Below, piece by piece: positions 49,827-58,545 of a stretch of 64,000 nucleotides of DNA. A program made the translations under genes and the position numbers. Within the stretch, counting starts at the first letter, position 1. Each line of letters begins with the position of its first letter. The notes under the pieces were generated by a model. It saw only the letters and a list, made by a program, of their open reading frames with translations. It was not told the DNA's origin and made no database searches. This DNA comes from Pseudomonadota bacterium (lineage in GTDB: Bacteria > Desulfobacterota > Desulfovibrionia > Desulfovibrionales > Desulfovibrionaceae), in the NCBI GenBank assembly GCA_018816865.1, contig JAHIUW010000006.1, forward strand, positions 60,012-124,011. The letters run 5' to 3'.

Positions 49827-50441
49827 ATGCGCGCACTGGGGACCTTCTTCAAGATCATCGGCGTCGTGGCGACCCTGCTTGCACTACTGGGATTAGGGGC
49901 CGTGCTCATGGCGGGCAACATCATCCACATCCAGGACCAGCCCCAGAAGGCCGACGCCATCCTGGTGCTGGGCGGCAGCGTCCACCGTGCCGGGCACGCC
50001 GCCAAACTCTATCGCGACGGCTACGCCCCGCTGGTCTACGTCTCCAGGATCGTTACCGACCCGGATGCAAAAATCCTCAACAGCATCGACATCCCCATAC
50101 CCCCCGAACATGAAATCACCCGGCGGCTATTAAACAAGGGAGGGGTACCGGATGAGGCCATCCGCTACTATGGTGAGGAACTCGTCAGCACCGCCGCTGA
50201 AGCCGAGACCTTTGCCCAGGTCTTTCCGGATGCGCGAAGGATCATCCTCGTCACCTCGCCCTACCACGTCTTCCGGTCCCGGCTGATCTTCCGCCAAGCC
50301 ATGCCCGACAAAGAAATCCTGGCCATCGCCGCCCCCAACGACCCCTTCCCCGAACAATGGTGGACCGACAAGAATGCAGCCCAAAAGGTGGTCATGGAGA
50401 CCATCAAGCTCGCCTGGTACGCAGTGGGCGGTCGGTTCTAG
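49827..50441 (+). CDS. YdcF-like protein (DUF218)
   Basis: A 204-residue protein with one N-terminal helix (IIGVVATLLALLGLGAVLMA). The DUF218 core begins ADAILVLGGSVHRAGHAAKLY, followed by VSTAAEAETFAQVFPDA and LVTSPYHVFRSRLIF. Some members are linked to cell-envelope sugar metabolism, but the activity is unknown. It follows tgt by three bases and so is probably co-transcribed. Confidence 0.85.
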   Translation: MRALGTFFKIIGVVATLLALLGLGAVLMAGNIIHIQDQPQKADAILVLGGSVHRAGHAAKLYRDGYAPLVYVSRIVTDPDAKILNSIDIPIPPEHEITRRLLNKGGVPDEAIRYYGEELVSTAAEAETFAQVFPDARRIILVTSPYHVFRSRLIFRQAMPDKEILAIAAPNDPFPEQWWTDKNAAQKVVMETIKLAWYAVGGRF

Positions 50442-50496
50442 AGGCCACTTAGAAGAAGATTTCCGCTCCGCAAATGACCTTCAGCACATCCCCCCC

Positions 50497-50574
50497 GCAA
50501 GCAGCTCAAAAATGTACGCGTCAGCCTTGATCTTCCCGAAACAACACAGCAATCGTGCGTTTTTCAATTGCTTG
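50497..50574. repeat. Long imperfect palindrome, copy 3 (reduced, core missing)
   Basis: GCAAGCAGCTCAAAAATG pairs with CGTTTTTCAATTGCTTGC, again with the CAAAAA / TTTTTC mismatch seen in copies 1 and 2. The inner stem and GCGTA core are missing, leaving about 30 unpaired bases. CCTTGATC resembles the inner part of copy 2 in reverse complement. It lies before umuD, after the YdcF-like gene. Confidence 0.6.
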
Positions 50575-50642
50575 CGCTTCTTGTCAAGTAAGGTTGCCCC
50601 AACCCACTGGCCGCGCTATTGCACCGGGTTGGAGGACCGCCC

Positions 50643-51266
50643 ATGCCCTGCGAACAACGCACTGACACCCAAAACGAAAACACGAACTGCACCGCCCTGC
50701 CCCAGAAGGCGGCATCGCCCGGAGGCCCGGCCACCCCCCGGCATCCGGCACCGCTCCCATCTCCGGAACCACTCCGGGCTCCGGCACCGCCCCAGGTTCC
50801 GGGCCTGACACGGACTCCGGCCCAGTCTCCGAGCCTGACGCGGGCCAGGGAGCCACGGGGATTCTCTGCGCGCACGCCCCTGGAACTGCCGCTGTACCTG
50901 TCGTCCGTGGCCGCCGGATTCCCCTCGCCCGCGGACGACTACATCGACCAGACCCTGGACCTGAACGAGCATCTCGTGGCGCATCCCACGGCCACGTTTT
51001 TCGTGCGCGCCAGCGGCGACTCCATGCTCGGGGCGGGTATCCACAACAAGGACATCCTGGTGGTGGACCGCGCCCTGGACCCCAAAAACGGAGACGTGGT
51101 CATCGCCGCGCTGGACGGCGAACTCACGGTCAAGCGCATCAGCAACAAGGGGGGCCGCGTCTGGCTGCTGCCCGAAAACCCGGAATACAAGCCCCTGGAG
51201 GTTGGACCGGAAACCTGCTTCGAAATTTGGGGTGTTGTGACCTACGTCATCCACAAACTCTCTTGA
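50643..51266 (+). CDS. umuD: UmuD-like translesion mutagenesis protein with a proline-rich N-terminal extension
   Basis: A 207-residue S24-family peptidase. The C-terminal 115 residues match UmuD, with [14 protein letters not shown] (probable self-cleavage between Ala91 and Gly92), nucleophile Ser127 in ASGDSM and general base Lys164 in LTVKRI (spaced 37 apart as in E. coli). The first 80 residues are a Pro/Ala/Ser-rich tail without clear domains. The ATG at 50643 has GGAGG seven bases upstream. It precedes umuC. Confidence 0.9.
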   Translation: MPCEQRTDTQNENTNCTALPQKAASPGGPATPRHPAPLPSPEPLRAPAPPQVPGLTRTPAQSPSLTRAREPRGFSARTPLELPLYLSSVAAGFPSPADDYIDQTLDLNEHLVAHPTATFFVRASGDSMLGAGIHNKDILVVDRALDPKNGDVVIAALDGELTVKRISNKGGRVWLLPENPEYKPLEVGPETCFEIWGVVTYVIHKLS

Positions 51267-51296
51267 CCGTCCCTCAACAGCCGTCTGTTTTGTTAA

Positions 51297-51331
51297 GTAA
51301 TTTGTTAGCGAGTCGCGAGCTTACAAATTAC
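51297..51331. other. Hairpin in the umuD-umuC gap
   Basis: GTAATTTGT and ACAAATTAC pair perfectly around a loop that can pair further (GCGA/TCGC). It lies immediately before palindrome copy 4 and is AT-rich, unlike it. It may be a weak terminator or operator. Confidence 0.5.
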
Positions 51332-51343
51332 CTACGCCTGTGG

Positions 51344-51416
51344 TGTGCTGCGAGGAATCCAAACTCTTGCGTATGCCAGGATACGCGGCGAGCTTGGATT
51401 CCTCTTGCGCCGCACA
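51344..51416. repeat. Long imperfect palindrome, copy 4
   Basis: TGTGCTGCG pairs with CGCCGCACA and AGGAATCCAA pairs perfectly with TTGGATTCCT. The core is GCGTAT-N6-ATACGC. It lies in the 191-base gap between umuD and umuC. TGCGAGGA at its start also occurs in copy 2. Confidence 0.8.
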
Positions 51417-51457
51417 TCCGACTATTGATGAACGGCCAAAGGAAGATGGAGAGGAAG

Positions 51458-52831
51458 ATGTTTGCTTTAGTGGACTGCAACAACTTCTATGCCTCCTGCG
51501 AACGGGTCTTCGACCCGTCCCTCAACGGCGTACCCGTGGTGGTCCTGTCCAACAACGACGGCTGCGTCATCGCCCGTTCGCCCGAGGCCAAGGCCATCGG
51601 CGTGGACATGGGCGAACCGGCCTTCAAGCGCATGGGGTTCTTCGCCCGGCACGGGGTGCGCGTGTTCTCGTCCAACTACGCGCTGTACGGCGACATGTCG
51701 CGCCGCGTGATGGACACTCTGGCCCGCTATTCCCCGCGCATGGAGATCTATTCCATCGACGAGGCCTTTTTGCATCTGAAGCCCACCCCGGACCAGTCAT
51801 TGAAGATGCAAGCCCACGCAATGCGCGACATTGTACGCCGCTGGACGGGCATCACCGTGTCCGTGGGCCTCGGCCCCACCAAGACCCTGGCCAAGGTCGC
51901 CAATCGCATCGCCAAGAAGGACCCGGCGCTGCGCGGGGTCTGCGATCTCTCGATCCTGCCGGACCTGGATGCGGTACTGAACGGGGTTCATGTGGCGGAG
52001 GTCTGGGGCATCGGGAGGCGCAGCACCCAAAAACTGGCAGCCCACGGCGTGTCCAACGCGCGCCAACTGCGCGACCTGCCCGACGCCTGGGTCAAGAAAC
52101 GCCTGACCGCCACGGGCCTGATGACGGTCTGGGAGTTGCGGGGCCGCTCCTGCATCCCTCTGGAGGCCGCCCCCTCGTCCAAGAAATCCATCGTCACCTC
52201 GCGCAGCTTCGGCCAGGCCGTGACCACCTGGACCCAGATGCGTGAGGCCGTGGCCAGCTACACCGCCCGGGGGGCGGAAAAACTGCGCGCCCAGAACAGC
52301 GTGGCGGGCCAGCTGATGGTCTTTCTGCTGACCAACCCGCACCGACCCGACCTGTCCCAGTATTCCAACAGCCGCACCGTGCGCCTGCCCGTGCCCACCG
52401 ACCACACCCCGACCCTGCTCGCCGCTGCCGGAGCGGCCATCGAAGCCATCTACAAGGCCGGATACTCCTACAAGAAGGCCGGGATCATGCTCACGGAACT
52501 GCACAGCGCGGATGCCCGCCAGCTCTCGCTGCTGGATATAATGCCCGGGCCGACTGCGGGAGGCGGATTCTGGACAGAGAGCTCTCCGGGGCAAGGGCAA
52601 CCGTCATTGCAGCAGGAGCCGCGCGAACAAGCATCAAGCCAAGAGACGCCATGGCCGGAAGCGTCGCGCCAAGAGGCCCTGATGCAGGCCCTGGACGCCA
52701 CCAACGCCAAATGGGGCCGCGACACCATCACCTACGCGGCCACGGGCCTGGGCCAAGCCTGGAAGATGCGCCAGAACCACAAATCCCCGCGCTATACGAC
52801 CTCGTGGGACGAACTGCCCCTGGTCGACTGA
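51458..52831 (+). CDS. umuC: Y-family DNA polymerase UmuC
   Basis: A translesion polymerase subunit (Pol V type) of 457 residues. It starts [20 protein letters not shown] (metal Asp), has SIDEAFLHL (second metal pair, DE) and a C-terminal beta-clamp-type region. GGAG at 51448-51451 supports the ATG at 51458; ATGs at 51428 and 51446 are in frame but poorer. Paired with umuD, it makes an SOS mutagenesis unit. No clear LexA box was found upstream of either gene. Confidence 0.94.
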   Translation: MFALVDCNNFYASCERVFDPSLNGVPVVVLSNNDGCVIARSPEAKAIGVDMGEPAFKRMGFFARHGVRVFSSNYALYGDMSRRVMDTLARYSPRMEIYSIDEAFLHLKPTPDQSLKMQAHAMRDIVRRWTGITVSVGLGPTKTLAKVANRIAKKDPALRGVCDLSILPDLDAVLNGVHVAEVWGIGRRSTQKLAAHGVSNARQLRDLPDAWVKKRLTATGLMTVWELRGRSCIPLEAAPSSKKSIVTSRSFGQAVTTWTQMREAVASYTARGAEKLRAQNSVAGQLMVFLLTNPHRPDLSQYSNSRTVRLPVPTDHTPTLLAAAGAAIEAIYKAGYSYKKAGIMLTELHSADARQLSLLDIMPGPTAGGGFWTESSPGQGQPSLQQEPREQASSQETPWPEASRQEALMQALDATNAKWGRDTITYAATGLGQAWKMRQNHKSPRYTTSWDELPLVD

Positions 52832-52913
52832 GACAACCATTGATCATTCCTGGACATGCAGACCCAAGCTGGCGATACTCTCACTTTCCAGAAACCACTC
52901 ATGGGAGAGCCAC

Positions 52914-53306
52914 ATGCCCCTGGTCACCATCTCCATCCGCAAAGGCAAGGACGGCCACTACAAGAAGGCCCTGCTGGACGCCGTGCACGAAGCCCTGGTC
53001 CTCTCGCTCAAAGTGCCCCAGGACGATCGCTTCCAACGTCTGGTGGAATTCGACTCCGAGCATTTCGAATTCCCGTCCCACTACACCGAGGACCACGTCA
53101 CTGTTGAGGTCAAACTCTTTGAGGGGCGTAGCCTGGATGCCAAGCGGGCATTCTATGCAATCCTGGTGGACACGCTGCACCAGCGCCTGGGCCTTGCCAA
53201 GACAGACATCTTTATCGTCGTGCAGGACATCCCCCTGGACAACTGGGGCATTCGCGGCGGCATTCCGGCCTCGGAAGTGGACCTCGGCTTCAAGATAGAC
53301 GTCTAG
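52914..53306 (+). CDS. Tautomerase-superfamily protein
   Basis: A 130-residue protein starting MPLVTISIRKG, so Pro2 could be the catalytic base of the 4-oxalocrotonate tautomerase superfamily. The length and internal repeat fit the tautomerase_2 / CaaD-like group. Substrate unknown. It begins 82 bases after umuC and lies three bases before the DUF362 gene. Confidence 0.82.
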   Translation: MPLVTISIRKGKDGHYKKALLDAVHEALVLSLKVPQDDRFQRLVEFDSEHFEFPSHYTEDHVTVEVKLFEGRSLDAKRAFYAILVDTLHQRLGLAKTDIFIVVQDIPLDNWGIRGGIPASEVDLGFKIDV

Positions 53307-53309
53307 CCC

Positions 53310-54257
53310 ATGCCCAGCCGCCCCATCCCCGTGGCCCTGACCCGCTGCCCGAACTACGACACCGATCTTCTGGCCCCGGCCGTGGAGCGTGTGCTCGCGG
53401 CCATCGGTTTTGCGCCCACGCCGGGCACGCGCGTACTGCTCAAGCCGAACCTCGTGTCCGCACGCAAGGAAGCCCTGGCCTGCTCCGAGCCCGCCATGGT
53501 CCGCGCAATCTGCATCTGGCTCATGGACCACGACTGCCAGGTAACTGTGGGGGATTCCCCGGCCTTCGGCTCGGCCCAGGGCGTGGCGGACAAGGTGGGC
53601 ATCACGGACGCCCTGAAGGGCCTGGACGTGCCCCTCGTCACCCTGGACAGGCCGCAACCGCTGACTCTGTCCTTCGGGGGAAGCATCGGGCTATCGGCCA
53701 CGGCCTGCGAAGCCGACCTGATCCTCAACCAGCCGCGCCTGAAAGCCCACTGCCAGATGACCGTGACCGCCGGGGTCAAGAACCTGTTTGGCTGCGTCAC
53801 GGGAATGCGCAAGGCTTTCGCCCACACCCGCTTTGGCGAGCAGGACAACCGTTTCGAGGCCATGATCCTGGACGTGACCGCCGCCCTGCCCCCGGTGCTG
53901 ACCCTGCTGGACGCCGTGCGCTGCATGCACGTCACTGGCCCCACGGGGGGCGAGCCCTTTGAGCTGGGACTGGTGGCCGCAGCGAACTGCCCGGTATCGC
54001 TGGACACTGCCGCGTATTCCATCCTACATCTTTCACCCGGCGAGATCGCCCTGTGGCGCGAGGCCCAGGCACGCGGCATCCCCGGAGCACAACCCGAGGA
54101 ACTGGCCTATCCCCTGGAACGGCCCGAGGCCTTTGACGCCAGGGGGTTCCAGATTCCCGGACGGCTGACCCCGGTCAGCTTCCACCCGCTGCGGCTGGCC
54201 AAGGGCGCATTCAAGCGGACGCTCATCCGGCTGAGGGAAAGGTCAGAACAACGGTAA
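53310..54257 (+). CDS. DUF362-family protein
   Basis: A 315-residue protein. The core includes LLKPNLVSARKEALACSEPAMV at residues 44-65, QPRLKAHCQMTVTAGVKNLFGCVTG and VGDSPAFGSAQGV, the DUF362 pattern. No ferredoxin domain is fused. The function is unknown. It probably shares a transcript with the tautomerase. The 213 bases after it have no gene I can support. Confidence 0.85.
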   Translation: MPSRPIPVALTRCPNYDTDLLAPAVERVLAAIGFAPTPGTRVLLKPNLVSARKEALACSEPAMVRAICIWLMDHDCQVTVGDSPAFGSAQGVADKVGITDALKGLDVPLVTLDRPQPLTLSFGGSIGLSATACEADLILNQPRLKAHCQMTVTAGVKNLFGCVTGMRKAFAHTRFGEQDNRFEAMILDVTAALPPVLTLLDAVRCMHVTGPTGGEPFELGLVAAANCPVSLDTAAYSILHLSPGEIALWREAQARGIPGAQPEELAYPLERPEAFDARGFQIPGRLTPVSFHPLRLAKGAFKRTLIRLRERSEQR

Positions 54258-54470
54258 AAGCCATGGCAACACATCCCACGGCCAAACGGCCAGGAATTCG
54301 GTACCCCGAGTGACGCCGTTCGCGGCACCGAGCGCGAGCGGCCTGTTCCCTGGCCAGGAAGCCGAAGCAGGCATGGCGGCGCCATGGCGATGCAAGCTGA
54401 CGAAGCCAGGAAACTGGTGAGCCGCGCGAATGCCGATAAGGCTTTGCGAGTGGCACCAAAAAGAGAAGAC

Positions 54471-56846
54471 ATGACGCGAAAACGCTTCACCATCACAGGG
54501 GCCGTGCAGGGCGTGGGCTTTCGGCCCTTCGTCTACCGCATTGCCCTGGAGCACGCCCTCACCGGCTCCGTCAAAAACACCCCCGAGGGGGTGATCATCG
54601 AGGTCCAAGGCACGGCCAACGCCGTGGACGCCTTCGGCACGGACCTGCGCCACAAACTGCCGCCCCTGGCGTCCATCGTCAGTTGCGACGAACAGGACCA
54701 CGAGCCCGTCCTCGGCGAGAAAGCCTTCGAGATCATCGCCAGCACCGGCGGCGCGGGGCACAGTGTGCTTATCAGCCCCGACGTGGCCACCTGCGCCGAC
54801 TGCCTGGACGACATGAACGACCCGGCCAACCCGCGCCATCTTTACCCGTTCACCAACTGCACCAACTGCGGTCCGCGCTACACCATCACCCGCTCCATCC
54901 CCTACGACCGCGACAAGACCTCCATGGCCTGTTTTCCGCTGTGCGAGACCTGCGCCAAGGAATACCAGGACCCCCTGGATCGGCGCTTCCACGCCCAGCC
55001 CAACGCCTGCCCGGTCTGTGGGCCCGAGGTCTGGCTGAGCACCCCGGACGGGACCGAACTGGCGCGCGGCGAGGATGCCCTGCGCCAGTTGGCGCGGGAA
55101 CTGGCCGCCGGACGCGTGGCCGCCATCAAGGGTCTGGGCGGCTTCCACCTGGCCTGCGACGCTACCAATGAGGCCGCCGTGACCACCTTGCGCGAGCGCA
55201 AAAACCGCTACGGCAAGCCCCTGGCGGTCATGGTCCCCGGTCTGGCCGAGGCCCGGCAGCTGGCGGAGCTGAGCCAGGCCGAAGCCGACTGGCTGACGGG
55301 CATCAAGCGACCCATTGTGCTGGCCCAGGGCCTCAATCCTTCGCCCCTGGCCCCCGGGGTGGCCCCGGACACGCCGTTCGTAGGCCTGATGCTGCCCTAC
55401 ACCCCGCTGCACCATGTGCTGTTCAAATTTTATGCTGAGGAGCTGAACGGGGCCCGCCTGCCTGCCCGCCTGCCTGCACTGGTCATGACCTCGGGCAACA
55501 TGTCCGCCGAGCCCATCAGCCTGGGCAACCGCGAGGCCCTGGCACGGCTGTCGGCCATCGCCGACGTCTTTCTGCTGCACAATCGCGACATCCTGATCCG
55601 CTGCGACGACTCGGTGCTGCGTGTGCTGGACGACGGAGAGAACCCCACGGCCACGCAGTTCCTGCGCCGGGCGCGTGGCTTCACCCCGGCACCCGTCTTC
55701 CTCTCCCACAGCGGCCCCTGTGTGCTGGGCACCGGCCCGGAGCTCAAGACCACCCTCTGCCTGACCAAGAACGATCAAGCCTTCGTCAGCCAGCACATCG
55801 GCACCATGGAGAACCTTGAAACCTACGGATTCTACAAGGAGATCGCCGCGCACCTGCAAGGCATCCTGCAAGTCCGGCCCCAAGCCGTGATCTGCGACCT
55901 GCACCCCGACTACATGACCACCGAGTTCGCCCGCGAAACCGGACTGCCCATGCACCGTGTCCAGCACCACGTGGCGCACATCCATGCGGTCATGGCCGAG
56001 AACAAATTCGACGGGGCCTGCATCGGTCTGGCCCTGGACGGCACGGGCTATGGTGAGGACGGCACCCTGTGGGGCGGCGAGATGCTGCTGGTGGACAACG
56101 AGGAACTCTGCCACGAACGCCTGGCCCATTTCTCGCGCCTGCGTCTGCCCGGCGGCGAGGCGGCCATCCGGGAACCCTGGCGCATCGCCCAGGCCATGCT
56201 CTGGGAACTGGGACAGTTCGAACCCTTCGGGCGACCCTGGGGCTGGCTCACGGAGCACGCCCGGGCCTCGGCCGTGGTGGGCCAGATGCTGGACAAGGAC
56301 CTGAATTGCCCCGTCAGCACCAGTTGCGGCAGGCTGTTCGACGCGGTGTCCGCCCTCTTGGGCCTGAAACCCGTCATCTCCTACGAGGCCGAGGCAGCCA
56401 TCGCCTTGGAATCCGTGCAGGACATGGCCGAGGACGCGGCCTATCCCTGCGCCTTGCGCAACGGCACCCAGCCCGCCGTGCTGGACACCCTGGCCCTGTT
56501 CGCCTGCGTGGCCCAGGATTGGGAAACGGGCACGGACGCCGGAATCATCAGCCGTCGCTTCCATCTGGGGCTCATCCAAGGGCTGGCCGACGCCGCGCGT
56601 GCCTTTGCGCAGGTCACGGGCATTGCCCATGTGGGCCTGTCCGGCGGGGTGATGCTCAACAAGACCTTGGCCGAGGGCCTGCCCCACGCCCTGCGGGCAC
56701 GCGGGCTCACGCCACTCATGCACCGCCAGCTGCCTCCGGGCGATGCCTGCATCTCCCTGGGGCAAGCGGCCTTTGGGTTGCGGCTGCTGGAAAAGGGCGA
56801 CGAATTCCGGGCCGGGGGCCTATGCCGTTCCGTCACTGCGGAGTAA
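54471..56846 (+). CDS. hypF: Carbamoyltransferase HypF
   Basis: Makes the carbamoyl donor for the CN ligands of [NiFe]-hydrogenase. Domains in order: acylphosphatase (residues 1-90, GAVQGVGFRPFVYRIA), two zinc motifs (CADCLDDMNDPANPRHLYPF, then CTNCGPRY, CPLCETC and CPVCGPE), YrdC-like (200-380, KGLGGFHLACDATN) and the Kae1-like carbamoyltransferase (HHVAHIHAVMAE). 791 residues, full length. The start at 54471 is at the acylphosphatase motif. It implies that the organism makes [NiFe]-hydrogenase. Confidence 0.95.
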   Translation: MTRKRFTITGAVQGVGFRPFVYRIALEHALTGSVKNTPEGVIIEVQGTANAVDAFGTDLRHKLPPLASIVSCDEQDHEPVLGEKAFEIIASTGGAGHSVLISPDVATCADCLDDMNDPANPRHLYPFTNCTNCGPRYTITRSIPYDRDKTSMACFPLCETCAKEYQDPLDRRFHAQPNACPVCGPEVWLSTPDGTELARGEDALRQLARELAAGRVAAIKGLGGFHLACDATNEAAVTTLRERKNRYGKPLAVMVPGLAEARQLAELSQAEADWLTGIKRPIVLAQGLNPSPLAPGVAPDTPFVGLMLPYTPLHHVLFKFYAEELNGARLPARLPALVMTSGNMSAEPISLGNREALARLSAIADVFLLHNRDILIRCDDSVLRVLDDGENPTATQFLRRARGFTPAPVFLSHSGPCVLGTGPELKTTLCLTKNDQAFVSQHIGTMENLETYGFYKEIAAHLQGILQVRPQAVICDLHPDYMTTEFARETGLPMHRVQHHVAHIHAVMAENKFDGACIGLALDGTGYGEDGTLWGGEMLLVDNEELCHERLAHFSRLRLPGGEAAIREPWRIAQAMLWELGQFEPFGRPWGWLTEHARASAVVGQMLDKDLNCPVSTSCGRLFDAVSALLGLKPVISYEAEAAIALESVQDMAEDAAYPCALRNGTQPAVLDTLALFACVAQDWETGTDAGIISRRFHLGLIQGLADAARAFAQVTGIAHVGLSGGVMLNKTLAEGLPHALRARGLTPLMHRQLPPGDACISLGQAAFGLRLLEKGDEFRAGGLCRSVTAE

Positions 56847-56923
56847 TCCTTTTTCTGCTTTGAATTCAAAACAAAACAGTGGCATGCTGAGGACAAGTCC
56901 GGTCCTCCAACCACTGGAATGCC

Positions 56924-57670
56924 ATGTTCCGCTTTCTTGCCGCCACCGTGCTGCTGCTATTCACCCTGGCTCCCAGCGCCCAGGCCGAGACCATCCGGCT
57001 TGCGACCCTGGAATGGCCCCCCTACATCAGCCAACGGATGCAGGGACAGGGCTATGTGGCCGAGGTGGTGCGTACGGCCTTCGCCCGCGCGGGCATCGAC
57101 GTGGAACTGACCTTCATGCCCTGGAAACGCACTCTGGAAGAGACCCGCAGCGGCCATTTCCAGGCTTACGTTCCGGAATACTTCAGCCAGGACCTGCGCA
57201 AGGACTTCGTGTTCTCGGCCCCCTTCCCAGGCGGACCGCTGGTCCTGCTCGCCCGCCGCGGCAGCGGCATCCGCTACTCCACAGTCAGGGACCTGGCCCC
57301 CTACCGCATTGGAGTGGTGCGGGGCTACGTGAACACCCCGGAGATCGATAACGCCACTTTCATGAACAAATACGCGGTAATGGATGACCTAACCAGCCTG
57401 CGCATGCTTGTACGAGAACGGCTTGACCTCTCGATCATGGACCTCAACGTGGCGCTCTACCTGGCCCGAACACACCTGGGTGGCACCAGAGACATCGAAG
57501 TGCTCCAACCGCCCCTGGACAACAAACTACTCTACATCTGCTTTCCCCTGGTGCGGGACGACCACCTGCGGCTGCTGACGGCCTTCAATGCGGGGCTCAT
57601 GGACATTGAGGGCGACGGCACCCTGGAGGCCATCCGCAACCGCCACGGCTTCACCCAGACCAGTTGGTAG
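56924..57670 (+). CDS. Periplasmic solute-binding protein (family 3-like)
   Basis: A 248-residue protein with a signal peptide (FRFLAATVLLLFTLAPSAQA) cleaved after AQA. The mature part starts ETIRLATLEWPPYIS, typical of family 3 (amino acid/polar) binding proteins, with FMPWKRTLEETRSGHFQAY. No permease or ATPase is adjacent, so it may be an orphan or a sensor-type binding protein. Confidence 0.83.
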   Translation: MFRFLAATVLLLFTLAPSAQAETIRLATLEWPPYISQRMQGQGYVAEVVRTAFARAGIDVELTFMPWKRTLEETRSGHFQAYVPEYFSQDLRKDFVFSAPFPGGPLVLLARRGSGIRYSTVRDLAPYRIGVVRGYVNTPEIDNATFMNKYAVMDDLTSLRMLVRERLDLSIMDLNVALYLARTHLGGTRDIEVLQPPLDNKLLYICFPLVRDDHLRLLTAFNAGLMDIEGDGTLEAIRNRHGFTQTSW

Positions 57671-57722
57671 CCCCGGCCCAGGCGCACAAGGCGCTTCGCG
57701 TCTGCGCAGTGCGTTCGCGTTC

Positions 57723-58364
57723 CTAGAAGCCGAAGAAGATGTAGTTAACCACAAAATGGGCCACGATCAGCGGCAGCACGCTTCTGGTGCGCCACATGCA
57801 GACCATGAACACCGCACCGATCAGACCGGTGCTGGCCACTGCGGCCAGGCCCAGGGACCAGTGGATGGCCCCGAACACCAGAGACGACAGCCCGAACACC
57901 GCCCAGGTCGGTAGCCCGGCCCGGGTCAGCGCCGTGAAAGCCAGCCCCCGAAAGATCAATTCCTCGACCACGCCGGTCAGAAACAATCCGAAATACAGAT
58001 CGAACCAGCCCAGGAAACTGCCCTCGGGGGCGGCGGGGATTCCCCCCAGTGCACTGGACGGCAAGAGGATAGTGAACAACGGCAGGGCGTACTGGTCCAG
58101 CAACGTGCCCAGCACGCTCATGGCCAGCCCATAATAGACCAGCAGGATGGCGGGCAGACGGGCAATGCCGAAATCGGCCCAGGACAAACGCCCGGACAGA
58201 CAGACCACGAGGATCACCAACAGGGGCAACGCCTTGGCGAACCCGTAGTCAACGGCCACCCAGGTGGCGAAGTCCTTGATGTTGATATTAGCGAAATCAT
58301 TGAGCAAAAATGGAATTGTCAGCAGCGCGTACAGCCCCAGATTCCATTTGGCGTCCCTGGTCAT
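57723..58364 (-). CDS. CPBP-family intramembrane metalloprotease
   Basis: A 213-residue membrane protein with about six to seven hydrophobic segments. The motifs VVEELIFRGLAF (EExxxR), FGAIHWSLG and PLIVAHFVVNY carry the likely metal ligands and catalytic Glu. The ATG at 58364 has AAGGAGG upstream. The family includes Rce1-like proteases and bacteriocin-processing proteins; the target here is unknown. It is convergent with the solute-binding protein gene. Confidence 0.88.
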   Translation of the reverse strand: MTRDAKWNLGLYALLTIPFLLNDFANINIKDFATWVAVDYGFAKALPLLVILVVCLSGRLSWADFGIARLPAILLVYYGLAMSVLGTLLDQYALPLFTILLPSSALGGIPAAPEGSFLGWFDLYFGLFLTGVVEELIFRGLAFTALTRAGLPTWAVFGLSSLVFGAIHWSLGLAAVASTGLIGAVFMVCMWRTRSVLPLIVAHFVVNYIFFGF

Positions 58365-58545
58365 GCCCCCCTCCTTGTGCTCGTCCGTTGGAGAATACCG
58401 CAGCCAGCATACCGTGTTTTCCCTGCGCCAGTCCATGCGCAGCCGGCCCACCCCCACCCCTGGGACAGCGCGGACTTGCCATCCATTGCCAGCCAACTTA
58501 TATTAGGCGGCTCAGCAACAAATTAGCCTCAGGTTGGTTTCACAT

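Noticed and set aside
50442..50642. A LexA box for umuD
   Set aside because: I found no convincing SOS-type operator in the 200 bases before umuD. The region is occupied by the reduced palindrome.
54384..54470. A longer HypF start at 54384
   Set aside because: The extra residues have no family similarity, while the acylphosphatase motif begins just after the ATG at 54471.
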